Assembly: GCF_910592395.1 (NCBI RefSeq)
Contig: NC_088315.1
Coordinates: 3,536,501 to 3,600,500, forward strand
Origin: Lineus longissimus
Taxonomy: Eukaryota > Nemertea > Pilidiophora > Heteronemertea > Lineidae
DNA length: 64,000 nucleotides
Direction: 5' to 3'
This document shows positions 1 through 11,294 of this stretch, one piece after another. A model generated the notes under the pieces. It had not been told where the DNA came from. It was given only the letters and a program-made list of their open reading frames with translations, and did not search any database. Both the position numbers and the translations under genes were made by a program. Every line of letters starts with the position of its first letter. Positions within the stretch are counted from its first letter, which is position 1.

Positions 1-138
1 ACACCACATGTGTAACAACACTCTGGACACTGAAGAATCACTTCTCCACCTTGCAGAGAATCAGGCAGCAGGATTGAAAATAGAATAACAAGACATGCAA
101 ATCTTCAGATTATGATATTTCTCACACGATTATTTCAG

Positions 139-2916
139 ATAACAAAGGAACTCCAGAAAGGCATGCAGACACAGATCAAGGAGAAATACGGGAATGGGAC
201 GGCATTCGATGCTGCGTGGGATCTTCTTCAGTTTGAGGTGAGAGGCTGAACTGGTCAATGGAAGTTACAGAGCGCTGTACCATATTGTTATGGATTACTC
301 TGCCCTGGCAGAAATTTGGGAGACTGGTTCAATAAGTCCAATTGGCACCAAACTGTATTGAACGTCGTTGATTCTTTCATGAGCAAACGCAGTGGATGTT
401 GGAGTCATATTCTCATCTCTTTCCATTTTTCAGAGGAAATGTTGCGGAGCCAAGGACATCAAGGATTATGATGGTGCCATCTATAAGGATATGAAGACTG
501 GAGTAAGTTGTTGATTGTGTGATGGGTATAATGTAGTGTATGAAGTATAGAAACAAATAGATGTGTTGGGCACCTGGAATTTGAAAAATACTTTGAGAGA
601 CTGGCGTCCTGTTCTAGACTGGTTGTGACCATGCTTGAATATTTTAAAACAAACGAATAAACATTTATAAAAGGGACTTCCGATATGCACGAGGCATTGT
701 CTGACATACATTGAACGAATGTTAAATTGACAGAGGGCACTGTGGTCACATGGGTTCTAACTATACCATCACTTTGCATGCAACACTAATTATTCCATTT
801 AGAGCACAAAAAATGATATTATCCCCCGTTCCTGCTGTGTGGCCAAAGACGGGGTGAAAGCGGAGAAAGCTCCCAGCCTCACTAATGATGACTTGAAGGA
901 CTACACCACATGTATAAAACAAGCAGACAATTTCATCGCTGGGACGACGGACACTCTCAATGCTAAGGTCATCCATACAAAAGTAAGTTCAATAATCGCT
1001 AACATTTCCGGCCCTGTTTCAGAATAAGGTTATCCCACGTTCGTGCTGCCCGCCTAAAGATGGCGTCAAACCCGAGAAAGCGTCCAATTTGACTAATGCG
1101 AACTTGAAGAGTTATGATGAGTGCGTAAAGGAGGCAAATAATTTCATTGGTGGGAAACAGGTTGATGGTAAAAAGATCTGGAAAAATGTAAGGCCACTTG
1201 AAATATGAATTTGCGTGACTGTCCTGTTTTGCCAAGCATTTCACATGGTTTTGAGCATGCATTTTATTTCTTTCGTATGTTTTGGGATCTGTTAATATAA
1301 CTAACTGAAATACCAGTGTTAATTTCTTTGTGCAGTATAAGTGTTTACCATGCTCTGCATCATCTTGGCATGACATTGGAAACCGCAGAGGTACCTGTCG
1401 ATATGACTCGAGGACCAATTGGAACAAATGAACCATTCAAATACCATTATCAGCCAGTTCTACAAAAATTCAATTGATTACCTCTGGAAGATTCCACTAG
1501 AGTACCATTTGATTTCACTGATATGCCATTGGATTCCCCTTGGATACCATTTGCTAACACTAGAATGCCATTTACTAACACTGGAATACCAATGAATTTC
1601 ACTTGATTATCATTTGCTTCTGCTGGAACACTATTGGCTACCATTGGAATACCATTGGTAGGTCAGTCCTACTGCCAGAATACCCCTACCCGGTGTTGAT
1701 TAAAACCTCCCTGCTAGAACTGAACTGCACGATAAGTGCGTACAACTAGACATGCACACCCTGCATGGAAATGATTTGTAAATTAAAGTCTGAAGTGAAA
1801 CTTCTGGGAGTTGTGTGGAAATCCGTAGTGAAAATACCAAATAAATGAAACGCCTACAATACATCACCCGGTACCCTTAAAATCCCCCAGCAAGTAAAGT
1901 AATGTTAGTCTTTTTTCTTTGCCTTGCATACAGTGATATCTTTTATTTACCATATCCAGTTGCCTTGTAGTTTTGCATAATATGGCATGATTGTACTTAA
2001 ACTATGTGTTTATTTGTGCTAATATATATTTGTAATTGTCTTTCTCATTATATGACTAACAAGCGAAATTTATAATGTTTTTGGGTATATCTCTTGCCCA
2101 AAAGTTATTGTATACTTACTAGTATGTTACGGTACATGTAAGTATCAACATGGAAAAGTGGTCTTTCAAATTGTGGCCCCAAACCTCAACACTGATGTAA
2201 CCCTTAAACTGTCCTCTTCCAAATACCGAAAACTGGATGGAAGGCACTTGAGATGTCCAAATACTTGAATGCAATACTGACAACTTGACCTTTTGTAACT
2301 CTATGGGTCAGCCTCTAATTGGCTACTAGAAAGTCATTGCAAACGGTCATTTTATCCAACTAGCACAGCAGTAATATCTACAATTGACTGGGGTTGAATG
2401 GAAAGGTTCCTGCTTGAAAAGGATAGGAGTCTTGGGCTGTGTGGGAAGATAGAAGATGTTAGAGCACTCGGGAGGGGGGGGGATTCGGGCCAAGCAGGAA
2501 GTAGTGGGTTTGCTTTTAGGAAGGATAACACAGCTGTTTTGTCTCACTGTCCTTGCTTGGAGTATAATAGAATGGAAGAATAAGTATTACAGTACATAAC
2601 CTATTCTGAATCATTTGAATTTTAGGGTTGCTACAATCAAGTTAAAGCATGGTTTGAAAGGTACAGCATCATTCTGATTGGAGTAGGATGTGGAATCGCT
2701 GGCCTTGAGGTAAGTTGTGTTTGTAGTTGCTTGCCACATCAGTAAAGAAATCATGAGGTTCAGGATGTACTTAAATGCCTCACGTTACAGCCCCAAAGGA
2801 ATAAGATATTTTTGGTGAATCATTTCAAATGTGATAGCCTTGTTCTCGTGTTTCAGATCATCGGATTCATCTTTGCCATCTGCCTGTGCAGGAACATCGG
2901 CGAAGAGGTCGACTAA
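139..2916 (+). CDS. tetraspanin, 3' part of gene (large extracellular loop, TM4, C-terminal tail)
   Basis: Exons seen: 139-237, 434-502, then 803-982 or 1023-1187, 2626-2709 and 2857-2916 (stop TAA 2914-2916). All junctions are phase 0 with GT-AG borders. The peptide shows the tetraspanin large loop: an amphipathic helix, the diagnostic CCG motif (CCGAKD, exon 434-502), a PRSCC motif, a further Cys, then GCYNQ just before a hydrophobic TM4 (IILIGVGCGIAGLE plus IIGFIFAICLC). The short tail ends in EEVD. Tetraspanins are four-pass membrane organisers that cluster integrins and other receptors. The N-terminal exons (TM1-TM3) lie upstream of the window, so the subfamily is not assigned; six loop cysteines are visible in each isoform. 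The loop exon is duplicated (see separate entries). Confidence 0.93.
803..982 (+). CDS. tetraspanin alternative loop exon A
   Basis: A 180-bp phase 0-0 exon encoding 60 residues, from STKNDIIPRSCC to VIHTK. It carries the PRSCC motif and one later Cys (TTC), and joins in frame to the GCYNQ exon at 2626. It closely resembles exon B just downstream: both share IPRSCC, KDGVK.EKA, LTN..LK.Y and the NFI.G block. A lacks the N-glycosylation sequon found in B. Including both exons would place two PRSCC segments in one loop and disturb disulfide pairing, so A and B are most likely alternatives. Confidence 0.85.
1023..1187 (+). CDS. tetraspanin alternative loop exon B
   Basis: A 165-bp phase 0-0 exon encoding 55 residues, from NKVIPRSCC to KKIWKN. 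It is a tandem duplicate of exon A, separated from it by only 40 nt (983-1022) that begin gtaagt and end ttcag. B has an NLT sequon (in ASNLTNAN) where A reads PSLTND. Its end joins in frame to GCYNQ at 2626, the usual tetraspanin arrangement. Confidence 0.85.
1470..1665. repeat. short degenerate minisatellite in tetraspanin intron
   Basis: Imperfect tandem units of roughly 20-24 bp built around GAATACCATTTG and CACTG (for example ACCATTTGATTTCACTG, then ACCATTTGCTAACACT). It lies in the intron between loop exon B and the TM4 exon. The rest of the intron (1188-2625) shows nothing I recognise. Confidence 0.6.
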
Positions 2917-5225
2917 GACACTCAACCTGCTCGACAACTAGTTTGTATCACTCTACCTCCCTGCGAACTGAATTACTTGAGAAAATTCCCAAAGGCTTTA
3001 GAATGTGCAGTGACTGATTATTCTATGTAAATGATGCTCGAAAATGTGTTTTCTTGAATACATCACATGATATCCAAGTGCACGAGTGTCTCAGGCTAAA
3101 TCGTAGAAAACCCCTTAACTTATGCATTAAAAAAATACCAAAATTCAGTGAGCAGTAGCCTCTAATAAGGAGACTGAGCCCACTTGGAAAGCATTTCCAT
3201 AAAAATCCTGATTTGAAGCAGGTGTTGCCACAAGATTGACTCAGGCAGCCAGTTAATGAATTGCTGGGGTGATGGTGGAGTAAAGAGGAATATGCAATTA
3301 ACGTCTTTTGGGAATTTTTATACAGTGATTAAGTTTATGTTGAAAGAACTTGAGGGATCTTCGGTGGTGCAGAATCTGGAGCAGAAAATATGGTGTGTCA
3401 TAGGAAATTAAAGAGCGTTATTTGTCAAATTTGAGTGGGTAATTAGCTATGAATAATCAAAATTGTATTGGCATCATTTTGTACGGGTCAGTGTGGAAGG
3501 TATTGGGGGTAAAGGATTGCTGATGGTTGATAAAATGATGCCAATCTTTTGCGTCTGCTGGGGTGTGATACCGTTACATGTGTATCTAAGCTGAGTTTGT
3601 TTGTAATCACTGAGTGTTTTTCATGCGTTCATGCTCTCATTGTCTTAGACATCCACTTGGAGGCTGGTTACACTCCTTGCCCTGTTTCACCTATCTGCTC
3701 GTCTCGATAGACAGTGTTTTGGATGAGCACGATTCCTGAATCAGTGTCAAGTTATTGACATGATTTAGTGACAAAGGCGAGTGTATATAATCATCGAATT
3801 GTGCATCAGCAGTGTCTGCATTAGCAAAGGCCTTCCTTCAAGCACATGCATAGACGAGAGGAGCTTGGTATACACAGCTGCGTGGAGTGTGAGTTGCCAA
3901 CAACTGGGTGACTGAATCTACATTGTAAACACATGCAATGACACATGATCATTTCTGTCCAATCAGACACTTCCATTAATTGTAATAATTAGCATATTTA
4001 GAGGGTGCGTACGTGTGCCACATTACCGTAAATGGTCATCTCTTCATTAATTTTCAGTAACAGAGTTTATCAGCAAAAATTTGGAGTTGTGGTGACATTC
4101 TCGTATTTGCTATGTGAGCCCTTTAAAACTGGAGTAAAGCAGTGTTTTACATTGCATGCACAAGTTGACTTCAGTAGGCCTACACTGTGAACTTCACTTT
4201 AAAAAAGTATCTTAGGCTTAAAGGGTTAAATATGTATATTGAATATTGTAATTGGATATGTATATGTATTGTAAAATTCATTGTATTTATTATGAAGCAT
4301 AGGCGGACATGTACATTACAAGAAGATTGGACTGTTATGGAAACGTTGTGCTTTGCTCCCATATACACATCTGATCTGTATGAAAGTGTTGCCAATGCTT
4401 AGAAAGGCCCCTACACACTGACAGGGCATTCAAAATCAGGAAGGGCTTAATTACAGCTCTTATGAGGTTATCAATTAAGGTTAGACATCAGGTTCTTGCC
4501 TAGCACTTAAGGACAAGCGCGTACCGTACCATACCCTGAGTCATAGTCAGCAGATCAGCCTATTAGTTTCTGATGTAAATTGACAAATAGAAATAATGAT
4601 GTTGGTATTTTGAAAAGTAGTTCTAAATATTGTAGGTGTTCGAAAGATCTGTAACCGATTGTGAAGTCATAATTTCTTTTTGTACATCAAATTGTTTTTT
4701 AAAATATCGTTTTGAAAAATAGGTGTATAGGTGTGTTATGACTGATTTCTATTAAAAGTGGTCAGGGAGCTTTGTTTAAGACAACGTTAAAGGTGGAGTA
4801 CACTTGGTAAATATTTGATATTTCAACGGGCAGTTTCCTGTATTGAGGGATTGTGTGTAATTCTGATTTATGAATGACACAGCATTGCCCTCTATACAGG
4901 ATGCATACAACTATGAGTCTCTATGGATATCAGGAATAGAAATTTCTCATGCCATCTCCCCTTTAAGCTCATCTTGTTTTAAGGGTGAATACCTTGTTTT
5001 GATATTTGTAAAAATCACATAATTTTGCTTATGACATATTTATAGATATATGTAAAAACTAGCAGGAATAGCCTTTCTATATTCATAAGTGTCGTAGAGT
5101 AAGATCTGTATGATGTTAATGCTTATGTTGTCAGACATTGCACTAAAGTCACATCAAGTTATGTTGTGCATTCAAGAACAGCTGTAAAGATGAAAATAAA
5201 TGATGTAGTTTTGAACAACTTTCTT
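2917..5225 (+). other. tetraspanin 3'UTR (long) with poly(A) signal
   Basis: No convincing ORF follows the stop codon. An AATAAA at 5195-5200 followed by a T/G-rich stretch is the best poly(A) signal for the gene. This gives a 3'UTR of about 2.3 kb if unspliced. Inference from sequence only; earlier weak signals may also be used. Confidence 0.5.
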
Positions 5226-8200
5226 GTATTCATGTGAGATCGCTTAAACTATATGTTAGAAATGCATTCATTTGGCTCGTTTCCATTGCTAAGTAAAGCC
5301 ACTCCAACTTTTTCGCTTGTGTAGCAGGCTTATTTGCCAGCTTTTAGTGTATTAAAAAACCCAGCAGAGGACTGGTGTTTGTTCAACAGAAATCAAAATA
5401 AAATAGCATGATGAACAAAGGTTTTTTATCTCTTAGACACCTGATGTTTTTACGTATAACATTTTAGCAGCCACGCAGTATTTAGTGGCGGAATTCTTTG
5501 AAAATATTTTTCGTGAGTGAGTCGTACTTTACCTTGTTTTAGTTGTGCCATAGTGTTCTATTTACTTTTGTTGTACGTCTAAGGCCATACCAATTCAATT
5601 GTTTGCTTTTACAAAATTTTGGCTACAAATATGTGCATGTGAGCAAGAAAAAAGATTACAGTTTTGATATTTGAAATATTCCTTACCACAAAAACAAATA
5701 ATTTAGTCTTGGGATTTATAACATGAGTGAAATATGTGAAACAACCAATCAGATTGGTATGGCCTTACTGAATACTGTGCTATATCTTGTTACATTTGAT
5801 TTATGTATCAGACTTACTTGAATCTTGATAATTAACCCTTTATATTGATAGGCCAGGAATTTTTGGAACGGGTAAATTGCATGTTTATTGAAGGTAATTA
5901 AATAGATATTTGACAAAAAAAATTTGCTTCTACTGACTCACTTTTTGAGTCTATAATGTATAGTGCAATTTTGATTATCCACCAAACAACTCATTCTGCA
6001 TTGAAAAGTTATTTATATTTTATATTTATATAATATGGTGCCCAAACTAAATTGAATAATTGAAGCAAGGAATCTTAATACTAAGGCCTTATCTAGTTAA
6101 GTAGTTTCATTTCAGGTTAAGAGGAAAGTGTGAAGCCCTATATAGATTTCATGAAAAATATGACAAATTTGCCCTGCTTTCCATCTCCCCAGGCCCAGGG
6201 TCAGGATTTTCAAAAGCATGGGGAAGGGGGCGACAGCTGCCGTGCCCAGCCCTGGATCTGGTCCTGCTGCCTTGTTGTATTTATGTCGCGTAAGTGTCCA
6301 GTCTCTTCTCTTATCTCTCAGGTCTGTTGTTATTCAAAAAGTTACCTGTTTTGCCAATATTTACGTCCAGTCGGTCGAGGAGAAAGTTTCTTAATCTCTG
6401 GCAGCCTACTCAAATGCCTAGTTACACCTGTAGCAAAAAGAGCTGAGTCTTTAATTGTTGAATTAAAAATTTAAAAATGGCAGCTGTTAGCATGGTCTCC
6501 TGTTGTCGTTGCTGTGGATATCATTAATGTTACCATGGTTACTGTGATGTTGACATGGATACCACCTGTGGTTACCCAGATGTTGACATGGATTCCACCA
6601 TTGGTTTGCCTCTTTGTTGACATGGATACCATCCATGGTTACCATGGTTCCCTTATTGTTAACATGAATATCACAGCTGTGGTTAGCCAGATGTTGACAA
6701 ACTTGATACCAGGGTTTGTTGATGTGGATACCATCGGTTTTTTAGGTGCCCAGATTTTAAGCACAATCACCATAAAAATTTACTTTTTTGCACTGACACG
6801 CAGTAGTTAGAAGTGTTAGCATTGTAGGTTACTAGATGTGAATATAAAAACAGCTTTAACCCATTAAAGAATAGGTAGTTTGGTTGCTGACCATTGAATC
6901 ATGTGACAAGGCACAGAGATACCACATATCCCTTATATTGGTGGTATTTTGGCACAATTTTGAATATGGGGGTTCTGTCTGTCATTCTCCAGCTGCCTGT
7001 GATACAAGGTTGATGATGAGACTATCCCTATCCCTGTGACTGTGTTCGTTAGAGCGTGCATGTATATCCAGCCTGACCATGCATTGGTGTGATTCTTAGT
7101 TCAGCTTACTACACTTGAAAATGAGTAGATAACTCTTTGAGGACGAATGGTGACACCAATTGACTGGAAAAAGTATTGAATTGACTGAGAGATGAAATAG
7201 AATGTAGGAGGTAACTGTAGACCCAGAGGGATCCTACTGTCTGAAACAGTCACCCTCTATCACATGAGGATGTGTTCGGGCAGTGGATTGGACCTACATC
7301 CACCAAGGAAACATGCCAGGTGCTGATGTCATTTTCAAACATCAAATGCACCACACTCTTGACAGTGTCAAAGAGTTAAGTCTGGGGCAGTCAAACCCAT
7401 TGACTTGACCATTCATTGAAAAGGTCTTGGCGATCTCTTTCAGATGGTAGGCCTATACTTCTACTTCTTCAATCGTATCAATTCAAATATTCAGATGTTA
7501 AAAAAAATCCAAGTCCTCAAAGCGTTAATAAGGTTTTAGATTGATGTACTGCTTGGGAAATGGCGCACGGTGGCTAAACTGGACAATTATTGTATGTATC
7601 TAATCGCCCATTTTTACAACGTATAAATGTATACAGATATTTTAACATGTTGGTCACAATCATTTGTAATTGTATGCTAGCAATCACGTTCCATATACAG
7701 TCATCCAATGACGGATGTTTTTATTGCATTATTTACTTTTGGTTCCTTTCCTACTAGTGTAGTCTTTTGGGAGTCAAGTATCAGAATCTCAGTCTGATAA
7801 AAAACAGACAATCACAAACTTCTAGATACTTTTGGATAGTGAGTTTTAATCGCAATGCTTGGGAATGATGTGTTCAGCCTAGCAAAATTGACACAAGCAT
7901 TGAGTTCTGTTACGACTTTCGATTTTACGGTTTTCTACCAATTTTCTGAACTTCAGACAGATTTTTGCATTGACTCCTGAATGAACACTGAATTAGTGAA
8001 GGCCTTTACATCATGCATGATTAGTTTTCTTTGTTGATTCAAGTCTCAAATGACCATAAGATTGGGACAGACTTCTAAATAAATCGCTTATTATCTGAAA
8101 TTTCATCAGAATAAAGTCTTCAACCAGCTGGAGGTGTGGAAAGATCCTTGGAATCGATAACCAGTTAACGTAAACCACCTAAGTTAGTTTTTATCTTGCC

Positions 8201-8700
8201 TACAGTTCTGCCCAACTCTGCGATTAAGACTTGGTCATCAAAACTCGCTACACCGAACATCATCTATTACTTGAATAAATGTATCTTTTGCATCAATGAT
8301 AAGGTTCTTTTGTAAACTAAAAGGAAGGAGACCTTTCTGTGACCAGTGTTTATTTCTTGTCATCAGCAGGCCAGCAATGCACAATGAACAACCCTTTCCT
8401 TTAAGTTGTTGCTTGATACTATACTTCAGTGCTCAGCTTCCATTTGTTGAGGTACATTAAAAATGAGGAAAAAATGCCCACTTGTCATGATTCATCAACT
8501 TGCAGCCAGACTGCAGTCTTAATTGCTATTTGCTGGCCTGTAAACTTGAGCATGAATATGTAATGAGGTAGATTATATATTTATGGCTTGTCTAGTTTGA
8601 CTAAGTTTAAATCCTAATTATGACTTTGATGTAAGGTTTATAGTAGATCAATATCCATATTTAAATTTTATATGTCAAGTAAAGGATGTGTGTTTATCAA
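5226..8700. other. intergenic, AT-rich; no gene recognised
   Basis: I see no exon with a recognisable product. A 114-codon ORF at 6130-6474 (+) resembles no family I know and lacks clear splice or promoter context. Apart from the minisatellite at 6.5-6.75 kb I see nothing structured. Confidence 0.5.
6515..6750. repeat. minisatellite, about 30-40 bp unit
   Basis: The core TGTTGACATGGATACCA recurs with drift at about 6549, 6581, 6615, 6656, 6690 and 6719. It is separated by variants of TGGTTACC(CAGA). Spacing is irregular, so it is an old degenerate array. Confidence 0.7.
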
Positions 8701-10185
8701 AATAATTCACTGTTTTCGTGTTCATTCTTTTCCTCGGATATGATGAGAATATGTAACCAGCTGGCAGAGTGAAATTGGTCGACATGCATAAAAGATAACC
8801 AGCTGGTAGAGTCAGAATGCTGAAAAACAATAATTGGCCGAAAAAGCCCTGGCCAAGGAGCTCCTATACCTCTGGGATGTACCTGAGACATGCATCTACC
8901 TGGGACAATATTGGGAACCTACTGTCTTTGGCAGAGATCCTATCTCACTCTGCACTTGAAGACAGGCACAACCTTGTAACTGAGACAACTCATATAGCTC
9001 AAGTAACTCGTGCACCTCTAGGATGTGCCTGAGACATGCATCCACCTGGGACAATATTGGGACCCTTCTGTCTTTGGCGGAGATTTTATCTCACTCTGCT
9101 CTTGAAGACAGGTCCAACCTGACCAAAGAGACAACTTGTGAAGCTAGATAGAGATTCGATCTGGCTGTGCTCTTGAAGACTGACACAACCTGGCCGTTGA
9201 GACAACTCTCGGACCTCAAGTGACTCATGCACCTCCAGGATGTACCCGAGGCACACAACCACCTGGGACAATATCGGGACCCTTCAGCCTTTTGTAGAGA
9301 TTCCATCTGACTGCGCTCTTGAAGACATACCCAAGATCTGGATATTGAGACAACTCATGTCCCTCAAGTAGCTCATGTACCTTCAGTTGTAGATAGACCT
9401 GATAGAGCTTGTGCATCTGGGCCAAAATCAGGACATTTCGAAGATTCCACCCCACTTTGCTCTTGAAGACAGGGTCCAACCTGGCCATTGAGACAACCCA
9501 TGCACCTCTAGCAGCTCATATGCATAAAGGTTTTACCTGATAGAGCTTGTGAACCTGGGACAATACAGGACCCTCTGCCTTTGGTAGAGGTTTCAGTCTC
9601 GCTGTTCTCTTCAAGAGAGGCCCAATCCGGACATTATTGAGGAACTCATGTTCCTCTCAGGTAGCTCATGTACCTACGGGATGTACCTGATACAGACCAT
9701 GTACCTGGGAGAATCTTCAGCTTCTGTCTTTCGCAAGATTCCATCTCGCTGTGCTCTTGAAGACAGACAAGCTGGGTCATTGAGACAACTCTCCATCTTA
9801 CTGTGCTCTTGAAGACTGGCCGGACCTGGCCATAGACACAACTCATGGACCTCAAGTAGCCCATGGACCTCCAGGCTGTTCCTGTACAAACATCTACCTG
9901 GGACAATATCGGGACCCTTGGTAGCGATTCTATCTTACTTTCCTCTTGAAGACCAGCCCAATCTAGACACTGAGACAGCTCATGTCCCTCAAGTAGCTCA
10001 TGTATCTATGGGATGTATACCCGATACAAACCATCTACCTGGGACAATGTTCGAACCCTTCTGCCTGTGGTAGAGCTTCCATCCCACTCTGCTCTTGACG
10101 ACAGGCCAAGCATGGACAATGAGGCAACTCTCCATCTCTTCGTGCTCTTTGAAGACAGGTCCAACAAGACCAAAGAGACATGGGC
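8700..10185 (+). repeat. satellite array 1, left half (about 147-bp unit)
   Basis: Tandem units share the blocks CACCTGGGACAATATNGGGAC, CTTTGGTAGAGATTCCATCT, CTCTTGAAGACAGG and CCAACCTGGCCATTGAGACA. The GGGACAATA landmark at 8902 and 9048 gives a 146-bp step; other units are rearranged by partial duplications. Many short ORFs across it are by-products of the repeat, not genes. Confidence 0.9.
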
Positions 10186-10860
10186 CGTATCAGGTACATC
10201 CCGGAGGCATATGAGCTGCCAGGGGTGCATGGGTTGTCTTGATAGCCAGGCTGAGCCAGTCTTCAAGAGCAGGGCGAGACTGAATCTCTACCAAAGACAG
10301 AAGGGTCGCGATATTGTCCCAGGTGCATGGGTGGTATCAGGTACATCCCGGAGGCATATGAGCTGCTACAGGTGCATGGGTTGTTTTGATAGCCAGGCTG
10401 ACCCAGTTTAAGAGCAGGGCGAGACTGAATCTCTACCAAAGACAGAAGGGTCCCGATATTGTCCCAGGTGCATGGGCCATATCAGGTACATCCCGGAGGC
10501 AAATGAGCTGCTAGAGGTGCATGTGTTGTCTTGATGGCCAGGCTGAGCCAGTCTTTAAGAGCAGGGCGAGACTGAATCTCTACCAAAGACAGAAGGGTCC
10601 CGATATTGTCCCAGGTGCATGGGCCGTATCAGGAACATCCCGGAGGCATATGAGCTGCTAGAGGTGCATGTGTTGTCTTGATGGCCAGGCTGAGCCAGTC
10701 TTCAAGAGCACGGCGCGACTGAATCTCTACCAAAGACAGAAGGGTCCCGATATTGTCCCAGGTGCATGGGCCGTATCAGGTACATCCCAGAGCTACCAGC
10801 GGTGCCCGAGTAAGTTGTCTCAATGGCCAGGGTGGGCTTGTCTTCAAGAGCAAGGTGAGT
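10186..10860 (-). repeat. satellite array 1, right half (same unit, inverted)
   Basis: The same monomer now lies on the opposite strand. The block ATATTGTCCC starts at 10311, 10456, 10603 and 10750 (steps 145, 147, 147). Units here are much more alike than in the left half, suggesting recent homogenisation. The switch of orientation occurs at about 10185, within a few bases of GACCAAAGAGACA. Confidence 0.9.
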
Positions 10861-10984
10861 AGGAATTGCTGCCGGAGGCATCAGAAGGGGTTCTGATAAC
10901 CTGATCATTTGTCAATTTTCAACAGGATCAAATTGCCACAGAGTCCAAGGACAAGATGTTTTTAGTATTTGAGGACAAGAATAA

Positions 10985-11294
10985 ACAACAGATTCACAAA
11001 GATAAGTTTATTCACGATACAAAAGGCTTACAAAACAGGCAACATAAATGCATTAGGGATTTAAATGCATGTTATAAATGACTTGCACACGATTTCCTGC
11101 ACCATCATACCATCAGGTAAGATCAGTCCTCTCAGAATGTCACATTACACTATAGTTGATGAGAATGCTATTGCTTTCCTTGATTTAACAGTCCTCTAGA
11201 CGTGACTTGACGTGTCCCTGTTGGTTGGTTATTTTGCAAAAAGATCAAATGTCTACAGAGTTCCTCCCCATTAACTCTCATTGTCAATATTTCC
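10985..11294 (-). other. NUP160 3'UTR with poly(A) signal
   Basis: On the minus strand the stop at 11295-11297 is followed by about 290 bp without an ORF. An AATAAA (TTTATT on the plus strand, 11007-11012) lies at its end. The satellite array starts about 130 bp further on. Confidence 0.6.

Noticed and set aside
9086-10411. Many 60-130 codon ORFs on both strands (for example 10013-10411)
   Set aside because: They are translations of the same satellite unit in several frames, with no start, splice or conservation support.
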